Source: Druceiella hillmani (lineage: Eukaryota; Arthropoda; Insecta; Lepidoptera; Hepialidae). Taken from it: a stretch of 64,000 bases of DNA. The stretch covers positions 12,964,501 through 13,028,500 of the forward strand of contig JAYKKI010000016.1 of the NCBI GenBank assembly GCA_039881145.1, written 5' to 3'. Below, piece after piece: positions 22,332 to 33,695 of this stretch (position 1 is its first letter; each line of letters begins with the position of its first letter). The position numbers and the translations under genes are program-made. Under the pieces are notes generated by a model. The model saw only the letters and a list, made by a program, of their open reading frames with translations, searched no databases and was not told the DNA's origin.

Positions 22332-22376
22332 TGCATGAATCATGCATTCATACTTATCTTTGCATGAATCATGCAA
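22332..22376. repeat. Paired TGCATGAATCATGCA motif
   Basis: The 15-base, nearly palindromic word TGCATGAATCATGCA occurs at 22332 and 22361, separated by 14 bp. Each contains ATGCAT or ATTCATG words resembling POU/octamer half-sites. Confidence 0.8.
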
Positions 22377-22599
22377 GTTTATTTCTACGAGAGTTGACTC
22401 TAATTCCCTGCATCTTTCTCCTTCCTGTATTAAAGGAACGAATCATGTTAATATGTTGGTTTTAAGGAATGCAGCTTTGGCATGGAGTTTTGGTTTAAAA
22501 TAGCCCTCATTATTTTTGAATAGTTAAATTGTTTGAGAGCAAGTCTACAGGACTTAGTAAGATATTTAGTTTGTGACCAGAAGAAGAGGTAATATTTCG

Positions 22600-24100
22600 T
22601 ATTTCGTGAATGTCAACTTTATCTGGATTCAGTCGGCGATATCATGAAGAGCAGCAGATTTTATTTGGGTTTGATTCTTCTTATGAATATTTTGTTTATC
22701 AAGAAGATTTAATAAAAACATCAGTTTTATTTTTTCCATAAATTCATCACAAGAACCTGTTAGAACAGATTCTTCGGCTGCAAAAATATGTCTATTATAT
22801 TTGAGATGGAATTTAACAATCATATGCACGAAATATTTATTTGTGTCGTGACTATGTTTTTTACTATTGTCAGGGTACGAGGCGTAATTTGCCAAGTCAT
22901 AGCTTGACTAACTGCTGATAGTCACGCGATTGGACACCTTTTTAGTTAATGTACATTCATATAAGCAGGTACCTGTATGTTATGAAATGACTTCCGATTA
23001 AAATCGTATTATTTTCTCCTATACGTTACATATTATTTAGGTTTTTTTTCGGAAGTCCCAAAAGAGGGGAAAAAGTTTACAAGAACATTGAAAACTTGTG
23101 TTGGGTAACACTGAGTAATTAGAGTCAAAATAGTAAATTGACATTTTAGTCTGTTCATTTTTTTTAAATAATGAAGTAACGTTAGTGATTGTCCTGTATG
23201 CATTTATGAATACAAGTTTGATGCGTCTTGTAACTTTCTGCCTAGTTTTCTATAAAATTTCAAATATTGAACAGCAAAATGATGTGTCAAAAGCAAACAT
23301 CATAAAAGTTACAGTAATTTAGCTGATGATGATCCACCGTTTAGAGTAATCATTGTCTTTAACCTAGATGAGAATATTTAGCAAATTTACATAATTTTCT
23401 GTTTTGATCTTCGCTTAGCGCTGTGTAATTTAACTGAAGAAGGTATAAAAATTATCTGCTAGGAGATTTTTGTGCAAAATATGTATTGGTTTTGGAATTG
23501 ATTTATTTTGCAGGTTGATTAGTGATTACACATATTCATCACATTCAATTTGCATTTTGCTGGATGATTTCAATAACACTAAACCTTGCGATATCTTGCC
23601 TAAGCTTTATAAATATTTGAACGCCCTAAAGGTTGTTTTCGAGTGCCGTCGTTTCCATACAGCTACAGAAAAACTAGTGCGTACCGTTAAATAATTTACT
23701 TAGTTACTGAATAAAAAATGAAAAGGTTAGCTGGGTCGGAAGAAACGTTAACATGTTGTAGTTGTTTGTGTATTTGAAAAGAAATAAAAATTGATGAAGA
23801 AAAGAAGTTCAGTTGCAACAAATTTTGCGTAGATTAGTTTTGGAGAAAAACAGTAGTAATTGGAAAGTATGTGAAGTCCTTATTGGCACTGAATTAAAAT
23901 CCCGCAGCAGTATGATGAGAAGAAATGGGTTATCTGCCATAATGTATGGGCATAAGACGTAGACATTTTTGTAAGCATTTTCCTGTTATTAGATGCGAAA
24001 CCTGAATCGATGTTAAAATATTCAGTCATATTCTTCTACAGAGAATATGCGAATTGTTAGTGAGAAGTGTTTTTAGTCCCTTACAGTTACAAAATAACAC
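22600..24100. other. Unrecognised stretch with residual open frames
   Basis: A minus frame (22895-22629, 88 aa, Lys/His/Asn-rich) and a plus frame (23470-23694, 74 aa, containing DDFNNTKPCDILPKLYKYLN) have a less monotonous amino-acid make-up than neighbouring spurious frames. Around 23750-23900 a plus frame reads a CCSCLCI...CNKFC-type cysteine pattern interrupted by stops. This could be a decayed transposable-element coding region, but I cannot assign a family. Confidence 0.2.
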
Positions 24101-24827
24101 GGTGTCCTGAATTCACATAACCATTTTTATTAACTTACTCATAAATCTATTTTAATTATAGCTTTATTTTAATTTTATTTCTATAAATTTGACATTCAAT
24201 CTACTTATTGATTTTATAATTTATGTTAAACTTATGTTTGATAATTAATATAATCCATGACCAAGAAATGCATTTATTTCTTGTTCACTATTTTATTTAT
24301 AATTCTAGTGAAACAATCTATATTAAGTTTGGGTGTATGTTTCTCTTTGAATGACGTCGTACGAATGTTTTAATATTTCGATCAAAAATATAATAAAAAT
24401 AAATTACACTTCTTGTGAACGATTAACTCATCGTGATATTTAATTTATAAACGAAATTCAGTCCTAAAAAATAATCTTTGTTTGAAATTGCCAACTTGTT
24501 TCAATTTGACACGGGATTCGAAACATTGTGATGTATATGTGTACGATATTACGTATGCTTTTTGTGTACCATAATCACGTGAAGTGTAGCCAGATCTTAA
24601 GGTAAGTGCTGGTTAGTCGAATAGTGATCTGGGTATAATTATGGATGACTATTACTTTTCATAACTAAGTCAACGATTTACTGAGATTTGTCATACTTTC
24701 CACAATATCAAAAGTATTACGGCTTCATTCGGTTCTTAATATGTGGTATTCATGAATATTATGCAAGTGATATGGTTTCATATAAAATAATATGAATTAG
24801 TTATCTTTCTTGTTTGAATTAGTTTTT
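24101..24827. other. AT-rich sequence, nothing recognised
   Basis: One strong donor-like word AAG|GTAAGTG at about 24598, without a supporting exon. No other feature. Confidence 0.5.
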
Positions 24828-24935
24828 GGTCGTGGTAAAGAATTTAAAGAAAGTAGAAATAATACCACATCACGTAGTTTCATTTAATTGTGAATAATGA
24901 ATTTCTACAAAATTAACGCCAAATATATTCAATGT
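24828..24935 (-). mobile_element. Palindromic foldback element, copy 3 (one arm)
   Basis: GGTCGTGGTAAAG, AAAGAAAGTAGAAATAATAC, ATCACGTAGTTTCATTTAAT, TGAATAATGAATTTCTACAA and AACGCCAAATATATTCAAT: the right-hand half of the family in opposite orientation to copies 1 and 2, including the outer segment. The other arm is missing. Confidence 0.85.
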
Positions 24936-25183
24936 CAAGTACGTTAATAATTGATTTCGGTGAGCAATTTTTCAAATGATTAAATGCTGGCAATCATATT
25001 AATGACTTTTCTGTCCTAGATTTGATGGCTCTTTATTCTTATAAGAGGATGAAGTTATCGTTTATTTCACCTTATTACAGAGTGCGCGAATTTTTTTCAC
25101 CTGTTTTTCACACATTTGCATAGATCAACGCGCCCAATCTTGATAATATTTATTTTTTAATGTGAAACATTTAATGGCACGTT

Positions 25184-25252
25184 GGATGGGAGTTGAAACG
25201 TTCTGATGGTAAGTCGCGACGTGCCATTTGGCCAGCTTCGCATTTTTTCGGC
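25184..25252 (+). repeat. Short dispersed repeat, plus copy
   Basis: GATGGGAGTTGAAACGTTCT, then TCGCGACGTGCC and CAGCTTCGC. By hand count about 53 of 67 bases match the minus strand of 46054-46121. Family not recognised. No open frame. Confidence 0.7.
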
Positions 25253-25704
25253 TCTTTCCGACTTAACGCTTTCCTCTCTACTACACTACACACACGCTAT
25301 TTTACGTGTGTGTTAGTGTTATTTTTTCTTATTTATTAACGCTTGCAGCTTTGCTCATTTGTATAGGTATTTACAAACTTCATTATTGAACGTACAAAGT
25401 CCTTAAATATTTCAATATAAAAATAAATTAACAGTCTAAAAACAAAAATACACATTTTTAAAAAATACTGAACTAAAAAGCAAAAAAATATTTTTCGAAA
25501 CTCTTGTCTTGAATCTAACTGAAATGTTAAGCATTTTCATTGACTTAGTATTAATGTCAGAAGCAAAATCATTAATTTTTAAGAAAACCCACGCTTTTAC
25601 ACTTAAATATTATACTAAATAACAAATATGGCTTACGCCAAAGTCCTTACTGGGTAGACAGAGAAACCTGTTTTTGTTCGATGGTTAGTTTTTTGTTTTC
25701 TAGT
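25253..25704. other. AT-rich sequence with a weak third copy of the 25.7-kb repeat
   Basis: 25410-25480 (AATAAATTAACAGTCTAAAA, AAATACTGAACTAAAAAGC) resembles the right arm at 26340-26453, suggesting an older copy of the same repeat. Nothing else recognised. Confidence 0.4.
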
Positions 25705-26453
25705 GCAGTATTTTGTAAAAGCTAGTTTTTTAAACTAATCATTTATTTTTTTACTTTTTTTCGTCTTTTATTTTTGTTTTAACATTTTTTAAATTTCTTG
25801 ATACGCGTGTAAAATTTTAAATAATTCGGACATTTGGCAGTGGGTGAAAATTTAATTTCAAAATTCCTTTATTTTTTTTAAGAGTGAAATTTTTTTTTTA
25901 GTTTTATATAATTATTGTATTGTCATCAGAACTACACACAAGTTCCAAGTTTCATGATGATAAAACAATTAGAAATGCATGAAGTTTAGTGTTAAATATA
26001 CCATTACACAGTTACGTACAAGTCGACCCAATAAAAGTGTGTTTAAAATAAAAAAAAATTTAGATGTTCCACATCTGCCTGGCGTCCCATGACTGCTCAC
26101 ATTTTTTTGTTCTATTGACTGTTTCAGGGATGCGACTGTGGATGCGATGTGGTATTAGTGATTCATAATCTAATATTAGTTAACGTTCCCTTAATTCCAA
26201 TTGTCACGTATTTTTTACTCCTATTTTTAATTGTTTTGGTTGGAATAATTAATTTTATTCTATATTCATCCACTTCCAAACGTCCGTATTATTTAAAATT
26301 TTGCACGCGTATCAAGAACCGATGACAATACAATAATTTCATGAAATTAAAAATAAATTTACAGTTTTAAAACAAAAATAAAAGATTTAAAAAGGAAAAA
26401 TGAATTAATAGTTTAAAAATCTAAAAAAAACACTCGCTTTTACAAAATACTGC
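25705..26453. repeat. Inverted repeat pair (arms ~145 and ~190 bp)
   Basis: Left arm 25705-25848: GCAGTATTTTGTAAAAGC ... TTTTATTTTTGTTTTAA ... CTTGATACGCGTG then AAAATTTTAAATAAT and CGGAC. The right arm 26265-26453 carries the same blocks in reverse complement, with a small internal insertion containing TTATTGTATTGTCATC. That word also occurs at about 25912 next to the left arm. Central spacer about 415 bp. Either two dispersed copies in opposite orientation or a degraded foldback transposon. Confidence 0.75.
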
Positions 26454-29400
26454 TTTTGAAGCTAAAGTAAACATAATACCATATTAAGGACAAAAACTCA
26501 CTAAGCCAATGGTCTTTGCTAAGCTAGCTCGTCTTTTATAAGATGCTCGTCCTATTCATCAGTCGGATACGTTTTGTGACCGTGGGAAATGTAAACATCG
26601 TTTGAGGCATACAATTAACTCATTATGTCAAACTTGGGTTCATTTAGCGAGAATGCTCTTTAGAATTTTTTTCTATTCTGTTAGATTCTTTGGGGTCAAA
26701 TTACGTCGTTCTAACCACGTAAACAGTTCAGAATAATTAATTATCTGCCAGTCGTATTTTTTTCTATTATCTGTCGAAAATTTATTCCGCGTTTTTTTAT
26801 ATAGGTACCTTGACTAAAGCAGTAAAGCATTAAGACTTAGTTTAGTTTTAAGGCGATTAATTTTTATTTCATATTTAGTAACAAACAATCCCAATGCCAA
26901 CTTGTTTCCGTATTTATGTTGTCTTTACATACTATTTATAAACAATATTTAGACACAGCTATTGAAAATGTATTTTTCTTTTCTCGGATTCTTTCAAAAA
27001 TATAAGTTTTGTCAGCAATTGACAGAGTGCATGTGACGATTCAATGTATTTATTATCAAATACAAATTATAGCCACAAAGACAGACTTTTGCGTTCCGAT
27101 AAGGTAAACATCATTTGTTTTGTACGTCGCGGCACTCGTGATTTTACTTGTAATGTTACAGTGTTACTAATTTCAATATAGTTTATTTTTTATTTAAATA
27201 CTTACAGTAATTTAAAGACTAATTTCGGCAAAATCGTTTGACTTAAGTGGTAATCAGTGGCACTATTTGAGTAGAGGCGACATTAAAATAGCTTCCCGTA
27301 GAAGATAGTATTGATGCAACCGGAGATGTCTAATTACGTTAAGCTTATGTATGGAGATCCTGAAGATTTTCGTTTGAACATGATTGTTGAACCAATTTAG
27401 GCAAAATTTGGAGTATGAAAATTTAAGATATTGCAATTTTGGTGTATAAAAATTGCTTTCCTCCTTGGAAAAATTGTATAAAAAAGAAATTTTTAATACG
27501 AAAAACGTGTTCGAATAACGGAAATTAGTGTTCTATTTACGAAATCAACGTGACACTGTATGTCCATACATCTGATTCCTCAAAGCGTTTTTTGGTGTTC
27601 CGTAACAAAATTGTAAAAAAAATGAAAATTTTATGGAATCATCTCGGTGTCTTTTTTTGTCCGTCTCAGACATTTTTCTTAGAGATAATTTAAACATAGA
27701 AAAGTTGAAAGCAGATTTGAACTTTTAGTAGTTGAAATTATAGGATTATGAAATTGTAACCACTTATTCTTCGCGACAAAATAAGTATTTTGCGTAAAAC
27801 TCGGATTTTTTTGATAAATTAAAAACAAGTCTTTTTAGTTGAGTCCATTGACTAATATTGTCCCTATATACTTTTTATTCACCGATTACAATTAATTTGC
27901 TAATTTTGTCGATTAATCTAAAATCGATATAATTGGATCCCAAACGACAGTGTGGTAAAAAACTATAGTGTTGCTAACAGAGATAAATAAAAAGGGTATC
28001 GTTTTGGAGGCGTTTATTTTTTATTTTCTAAATAATCCTAGTAAGAACATTATGAAACCATAACTATCGATTTTTCGCCTTTATTATGAGAAGTTTCAGG
28101 TCCCTATAAAATTACCTCAGTACCAATTAGAGACGTTACGTGTATAAAATTTAACGAGAGGTAAATTTTAAAGATTTTTTTTGTTTTGAGTTCATTTTGT
28201 TGGATATGAAAGAAAAGTTCATTAAAATGGGAATTAAAAAAAACATTCCTCATATTATAACAAAAAAAGGATGTTACGATTGTATATTTTCGTTTTTTTT
28301 ATCATTTAGAAACATATCCAAAGCTATATGTATATTAAACGTAATACGTATTATAAGAACGCTTTAGGTCTAAATTTTGCGCAATTCCACATGTCAATCA
28401 TGCGAATATGAAGACTTACACAGTGGGTACGGAATATGAATAGTGCTAGTTTTGTGTTTTTTAGAGACGTTTAGCTATTTTTAGAGGTATTTGATTGTAA
28501 AGAAATTATTATTTACGTATATACATTAAGTAATGAGCTAACTAATTGGTTATTTAGGTGTAATTTTGGAGAATAAAACGAGTGATTAATATTTTTTTTA
28601 TGTTTCCAAGCGTGTAATCTAAAATGAAAGCTAATAAAATCAAGAATTCAAAAACATAAAATTTATTTTAAACAAATTTGAACAATTTTTTTATAAGTAT
28701 TCATCAAGAAAATTACGTCAGCATATCTCGAAATAAACATAAAAATATATAAATAATAAAAAGAAATAGTACATACTAATAATTAATTACTACTATAACA
28801 CGAATGCCGTTAGCGTTTGACAGGATGTTTTTCAAAATTTCGAGTATGTGAAAAACATTTTATTTCGTTTTTTAATTCAACTTGTGGCATTACTTTCAAA
28901 AGAGAGATCCTCCGTGTTATTACTAACCAGGAAATTTTTGTAAGGAAAATGATTTTATGAAAATTAATTTACTTGTATATCCGTCCCTCAGTTTTACTGA
29001 ACCCATATTATTTTAAAATTGATGTACACCTAATATTCCCTTTGTAATGTATTAACCTCATGTAAGGCGCAACTAGCTTTTATCGTAAGTACTGGGTGGT
29101 CTGAGAGACCCGAGGCTTTGATACTGGGTTACACAATAATCCATTTTGCCACTTTGTATTGGTGTATTTTTGTGAATTGCTCTTTTACGTCATTTCAAAG
29201 TGTATGTGGAAATAGCGCGAAATCGCCAATTCTATCTATTATTAGACTTATTACCAGACTGCAGTTCCTACCACCGCTGCGGCAGGACATACTACACTAG
29301 ATATGTCGGTTGTATGGTTAGCTAGCAAAAATCAGAATAAATTGAATAGAATTACAAATTAAAACTAAGACAATCATTTCGTAAATAAAACACATTAAAA

Positions 29401-30485
29401 ACAGTTTGTATTTAGTTGACTTAAGCATCTCTTTGATTGAATAATCATTGAAATTCTGTTGGTATAATTTTACTAATAGGAAAATAAGTATTCATTGGAT
29501 ACAGCTTCTGCCTTAATTAAGTATATGATTCATTTAAAATGATGTAGCCATACACAATGAACTTGATTTCATTTTGTTTCCAACACTGGATGTGTTAAAA
29601 ATAATGGTTGTTTCATACGACTAAAGTCATTATTATAATATTTTCAGATGTATTGCGAAAACCTTTATCAAAATTACGTTTTTGGTGTCGGATCTTTTTA
29701 AAAATCACATTATGTCGCTGGGTATGTATAGTTCACTCGCCTAGGCAGAGTTATCGGTCGTAACAAAATATCAGATGATATTTTGTCATGTTGGATATTT
29801 TGTCATATTCTATAATAAAAGTCAGTAGGAAGTAAAAAACTGAAAATGTAAAAAAGTTGATGAGAGAATACGGAAATACTTGACATGTTGTTTGCTTGGT
29901 AACCGTGTACCTGTTATTATAATTTTATTACAACTCAATAATTTTAATTACTTCAATAATTTTATTACAATTCAAAACTCTTTCGTTTTTTTGCCCAATA
30001 AATAGTTTATAAGTTACTGGTATCCAGTTTAATACAGAAAACGTGAAAATTTTAAGAGTTCCAGGAACTTCAGTTTTAATTATATATTTATACACGTTAG
30101 CCAACCAACACGTTATACCAATGATCCCTCACTCATTAAATAATTCATCATAAAATCTCAAAGCCTACGAACTCGGATACGTATGTTTCTCCTTGCTTCT
30201 ATGTACTTACTAAGAAACGATTTTTCAAAATTCAACCCGTGGAGGTGGAATATTGTAAAATTAGGACAGGACAATCGGTTATTTATACAAAAGTGCAAAA
30301 CGTTAAAAAGTTTGGCTTTCAAAGTCCACAACATAGTAAGCGGCCATTTTAAGATAATAAAGTTGTTCTAGTGAAAACATTTTTTTAAAATTTATTTTTG
30401 TGGTTTATATTTGCGTATGCAAAATTTTAAAATCGAGCATGAAGTGCGCGGAAGCATATCGTGGTCTGCTTTATTTTTGTTGTAT
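26454..30485. other. AT-rich sequence, largely featureless
   Basis: Four kilobases without a recognisable gene. Notes: CGTGGGAA (26581-26588, Su(H)-type) followed directly by TGTAAACA (26590-26597, forkhead-type); and at 27585-27700 a TTCCGTAACAAAATTG then GGAATCATCTCGG then TTTGTCCGTCTCAGA order that faintly resembles the 5' part of the lepidopteran TTCCGTA repeats. The plus frame at 29118-29300 has no domain. Confidence 0.45.
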
Positions 30486-30915
30486 GTTTTCTAATTTGCA
30501 TTTTTAATGTGTCAACGTTAACTAGCATTTGAAATACTTAATGCTTAAGTGCTACACGGCCTGTAACCAATAAATTATAAAGCTTTATTTCTGAAACTCC
30601 ATCTTCCTCGGTAGAGTATGTTAAATGAATTAAAATCCTAAAATCCAATTCTATGGTCTCAGTTGTTGTAAAATATTTGAAAATAACTAATGTATTATCA
30701 TTATACAATGTTATAAAAGTTTTCTAATTTGCATTTTTAATGTATCAACGTTTAGCTAGCATTTTAAATGCTTAATGCTTAAATGCTATACGCCCTGTAA
30801 CTAATAGATTATAAAACTTTAATTCTGAAACTTCCATTCACGTCGGCAGAGTATGTTAAATGAATTAAAATCCTAAAATTCAATTCTATGGTCTCAGTTG
30901 TTTTGAAATATTCAA
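30486..30915. repeat. Tandem duplication, 233-bp spacing
   Basis: A ~195-bp block (GTTTTCTAATTTGCATTTTT ... GTATGTTAAATGAATTAAAA ... CTATGGTCTCAGTTGTT) occurs at 30486-30680 and again at 30719-30915. Point differences throughout indicate some age. The shared blocks do not keep an open frame. Confidence 0.93.
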
Positions 30916-33080
30916 ACCAAGGCTTGAATTGCCGTAATAAAGGTGTAGAAATTTACTCGTATTCCGCAATATTATTATATGGGCTGATCGCCTTATATAG
31001 TCTAACTGTATATTAACAGTTTATAACAAAACAATTTAGATATACAATGAAATTACGTTTAAATGAAATTTGTATCAAGTTCCATTCGCTTTGAACTTTT
31101 CGATTAAAAAGACCTAAAACTAGGTTAATTACATGTCGGAATGGAGAGTTTTAGTTTTCTCTTATACCGGGGCAGAAAGTTCATCAATCACGCCTGGTGG
31201 AGTCAACATTTGGTTGTTGGACTATTTGTGTATTAATTATTTTTTGAACGGATGTTATTCAAAGCATTCAAGTCGGTTTTGATCGAGTACACGATGTTTG
31301 TAAAGCGACAATGTTTTATAGAATATTTTATTAGATCGTTTAATGGATTTTTACGAGGTAATAAATTTAAGGAAATAAATTTGGTTAGTTTTAACTGTGT
31401 TTCAAATGTATGTCGCTAAAATACCGTTTTAATAACTTTACGGGTTATATAGTTCATGCACAGAAAGTGTAGGCCATAATGATCCGAATTCACTTTCAAG
31501 TGGATGTTATTTAAGAATAGAAATAACGTTGTGGGTATATAAACTATAGGTAATGACATTTATCTCGAAAAACTATTTTACATATGTTTGACACAATTGT
31601 AGGAAATAGTAGGCCAACATATACGTACTTCAGAAAAACATAAATTTCCTTACAGGAAAATAGTTTTGGGGGGTGGCGGTGGGAAGTGAAGATATGTCAA
31701 TGCTTTTTTTACGCAATTTTTCTTAAATCTAAAATGTTTTCAAATAGCATTGCCTTCAATACTTTCAGAATAATCCGAAAAAATCTGAAATATTATAGAT
31801 GCGGACATTCTTACTCGCATTACATGAGATGATTTTTGTTCTGAATAACTTAATCACTTAAATATAAATTATAACCAACGTATTAATGATAAGGAAAAAA
31901 TAATAAACTCCTACTATACACAAAAATATTGTGAGTTCTTTTCCGTTTTTTTTTGTTATATGTCAAGTTATTACAATATTAATATAACACACGTTATATG
32001 AACACTGTAGACCCAAAGGTTGCGCGCGCATCATACGCCACTGGAACGGACTTCTCGTACTTTTGTCCTTCTATGCCAGTGTATGTAACGATGATTTTAC
32101 GTCTCCTGATGAAATCGTTATAAAGTTGTACTATTCTGATTTCTAGTGGGGAAGACTGTTTTATAGCGAGGAAGATTATCCAATACTTGTAACAGACGAA
32201 AGTAAGACTTTAGAAATTAGGCACCGTAAACAGTTGGTTAGAGGCCGTATAGCACTTAGTAATTTCCGGGTTAGCTGAGCTTTTATATTTTCGCATAAGG
32301 AAATGCAGATTGTAAAATTTAAATGTATTAATGAAAAAAGTTTGAAAAAGTAGTCAGATGGTGTAACCTAAATTAAGTTTTCAAAACTTTATTAGCTTTT
32401 CAATTTGAGTGTTTTAAATAGTTTTAATTTTAGCTCCTTGTTTTAACTGCAATAAATTTATTATTTTTAATAAACCCGCCTTACTAAGTTGTGGTCTTTA
32501 AATTTAAATTTCTGTAATATTTGCAATTCTCTATAATTGAAAGGTAATCGAAAAATGAAACGAAGTAACTGATTCAGTACGAACAACGGACAGAAACGTC
32601 GGTTTCGTTTTTCCCAAACGGCGGTAGCGCAGTTCGCAGCATACTTTCACGTTACAAAAACGATGACAATATCTTTTATTAGGCGTAGCTGTTAGTTTGT
32701 GTAAAAACGAGACTAGACAGGCCGACATCTGACTCACAATATGATAACGGGACTTACGGTTTATTTCGTTTAAACGTATTGGGATTGGTCTGAACTAAAG
32801 TTAGTGTACCAAGTTTACACGCTCGTATCTGTTACGCATTGAGATCAAAGATCGCGTGGAATGATTGTCACTTTTTAAATATTACAACCATTATCGATGA
32901 CTCTGATTTAGATAATTGCCTTAAAGTGTTGAAAACCGTAGTAACGCAATAGAAGCCTACCTATAATTCCATTATTAGATTTTTGAAGTGAAAACTTTTT
33001 TAGTCGCAACATGCGCACTTTTTCAGTGAAAGAAATCATCACATCACAAGGAGTCATCACATTCGGGTTGGTTATGCTGA
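30916..33080. other. AT-rich sequence, nothing recognised
   Basis: GC-richer patches at 32015-32100 and 32580-32740 lack coding or promoter support. The minus frame of 68 aa (32737-32531) is Arg/Thr/Ser-rich with no domain. Confidence 0.5.
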
Positions 33081-33160
33081 ATCGGGTAAAGTCGGCTCTT
33101 TTCGGCATCGGCCAAGCGATCCACTAGTTGGGTAAACTCGGCTCCCTTCGCGAGTTCACT
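33081..33160. repeat. Short GC-richer direct repeat
   Basis: GGGTAAAGTCGGCTC (33084) and GGGTAAACTCGGCTC (33130) lie 46 bp apart, each followed by a TTCG-containing tail. Function unknown. Confidence 0.6.
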
Positions 33161-33556
33161 GTTTAACACAGAGTGCATCAATTTAAGAATTACATTTTAT
33201 TTTTGAGTAATATTTTATTTGATTATAATTTAATATAACGTATGTGTATCATATAATCAGTATAATATTTTAAGTGTATACGGTTAGTGTTTAATATATT
33301 ATTAGAGAGTCATTTAATATAATATGCGCATGTTATTATATATTTTATTTTAGTATCAACTTCTATTGCGTGGTCCTAAGCACACATCAATGGTTTTATC
33401 CAATCTTCCATCTTCTACCACCACACCTTTAGGGATTGAATTTTTTGTATGCCTTTTTTAGCGAACAAATTTCAAGTTTGTAAACCTGGGAAATTCGTGA
33501 TGAGTTAACCACTAAGTAATACCTGAATGTTATATACATATAAGATACATGGGACG
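33161..33556. other. AT-rich sequence, nothing recognised
   Basis: No gene or element seen. Confidence 0.5.
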
Positions 33557-33695
33557 TTTAAATATTTAATTTTTTTTATTTTATTTTTAATTATAATGTA
33601 CTGTAATTCTATCAAACTATGTTTGAACAGTTTAAATATTTATTTTTTTTAATTTTATTTTTAATTATAATGTACTGTAATTCTATCAAACTGTG
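33557..33695. repeat. 74-bp tandem duplication
   Basis: TTTAAATATTTAATTTTTTT at 33557 and its close variant at 33631 each run through AATTATAATGTACTGTAATT and CTATCAAACT. The near identity points to a fairly recent event. Confidence 0.92.

Noticed and set aside
24590..24610. Strong splice donor AAG|GTAAGTG on the plus strand
   Set aside because: No open exon, promoter or GC-rich context upstream; such words occur by chance in 64 kb.
27585..27760. Another copy of the lepidopteran TTCCGTA repeat
   Set aside because: Only the first ~90 bp show a vague order of similar words; too weak to annotate as a separate element.
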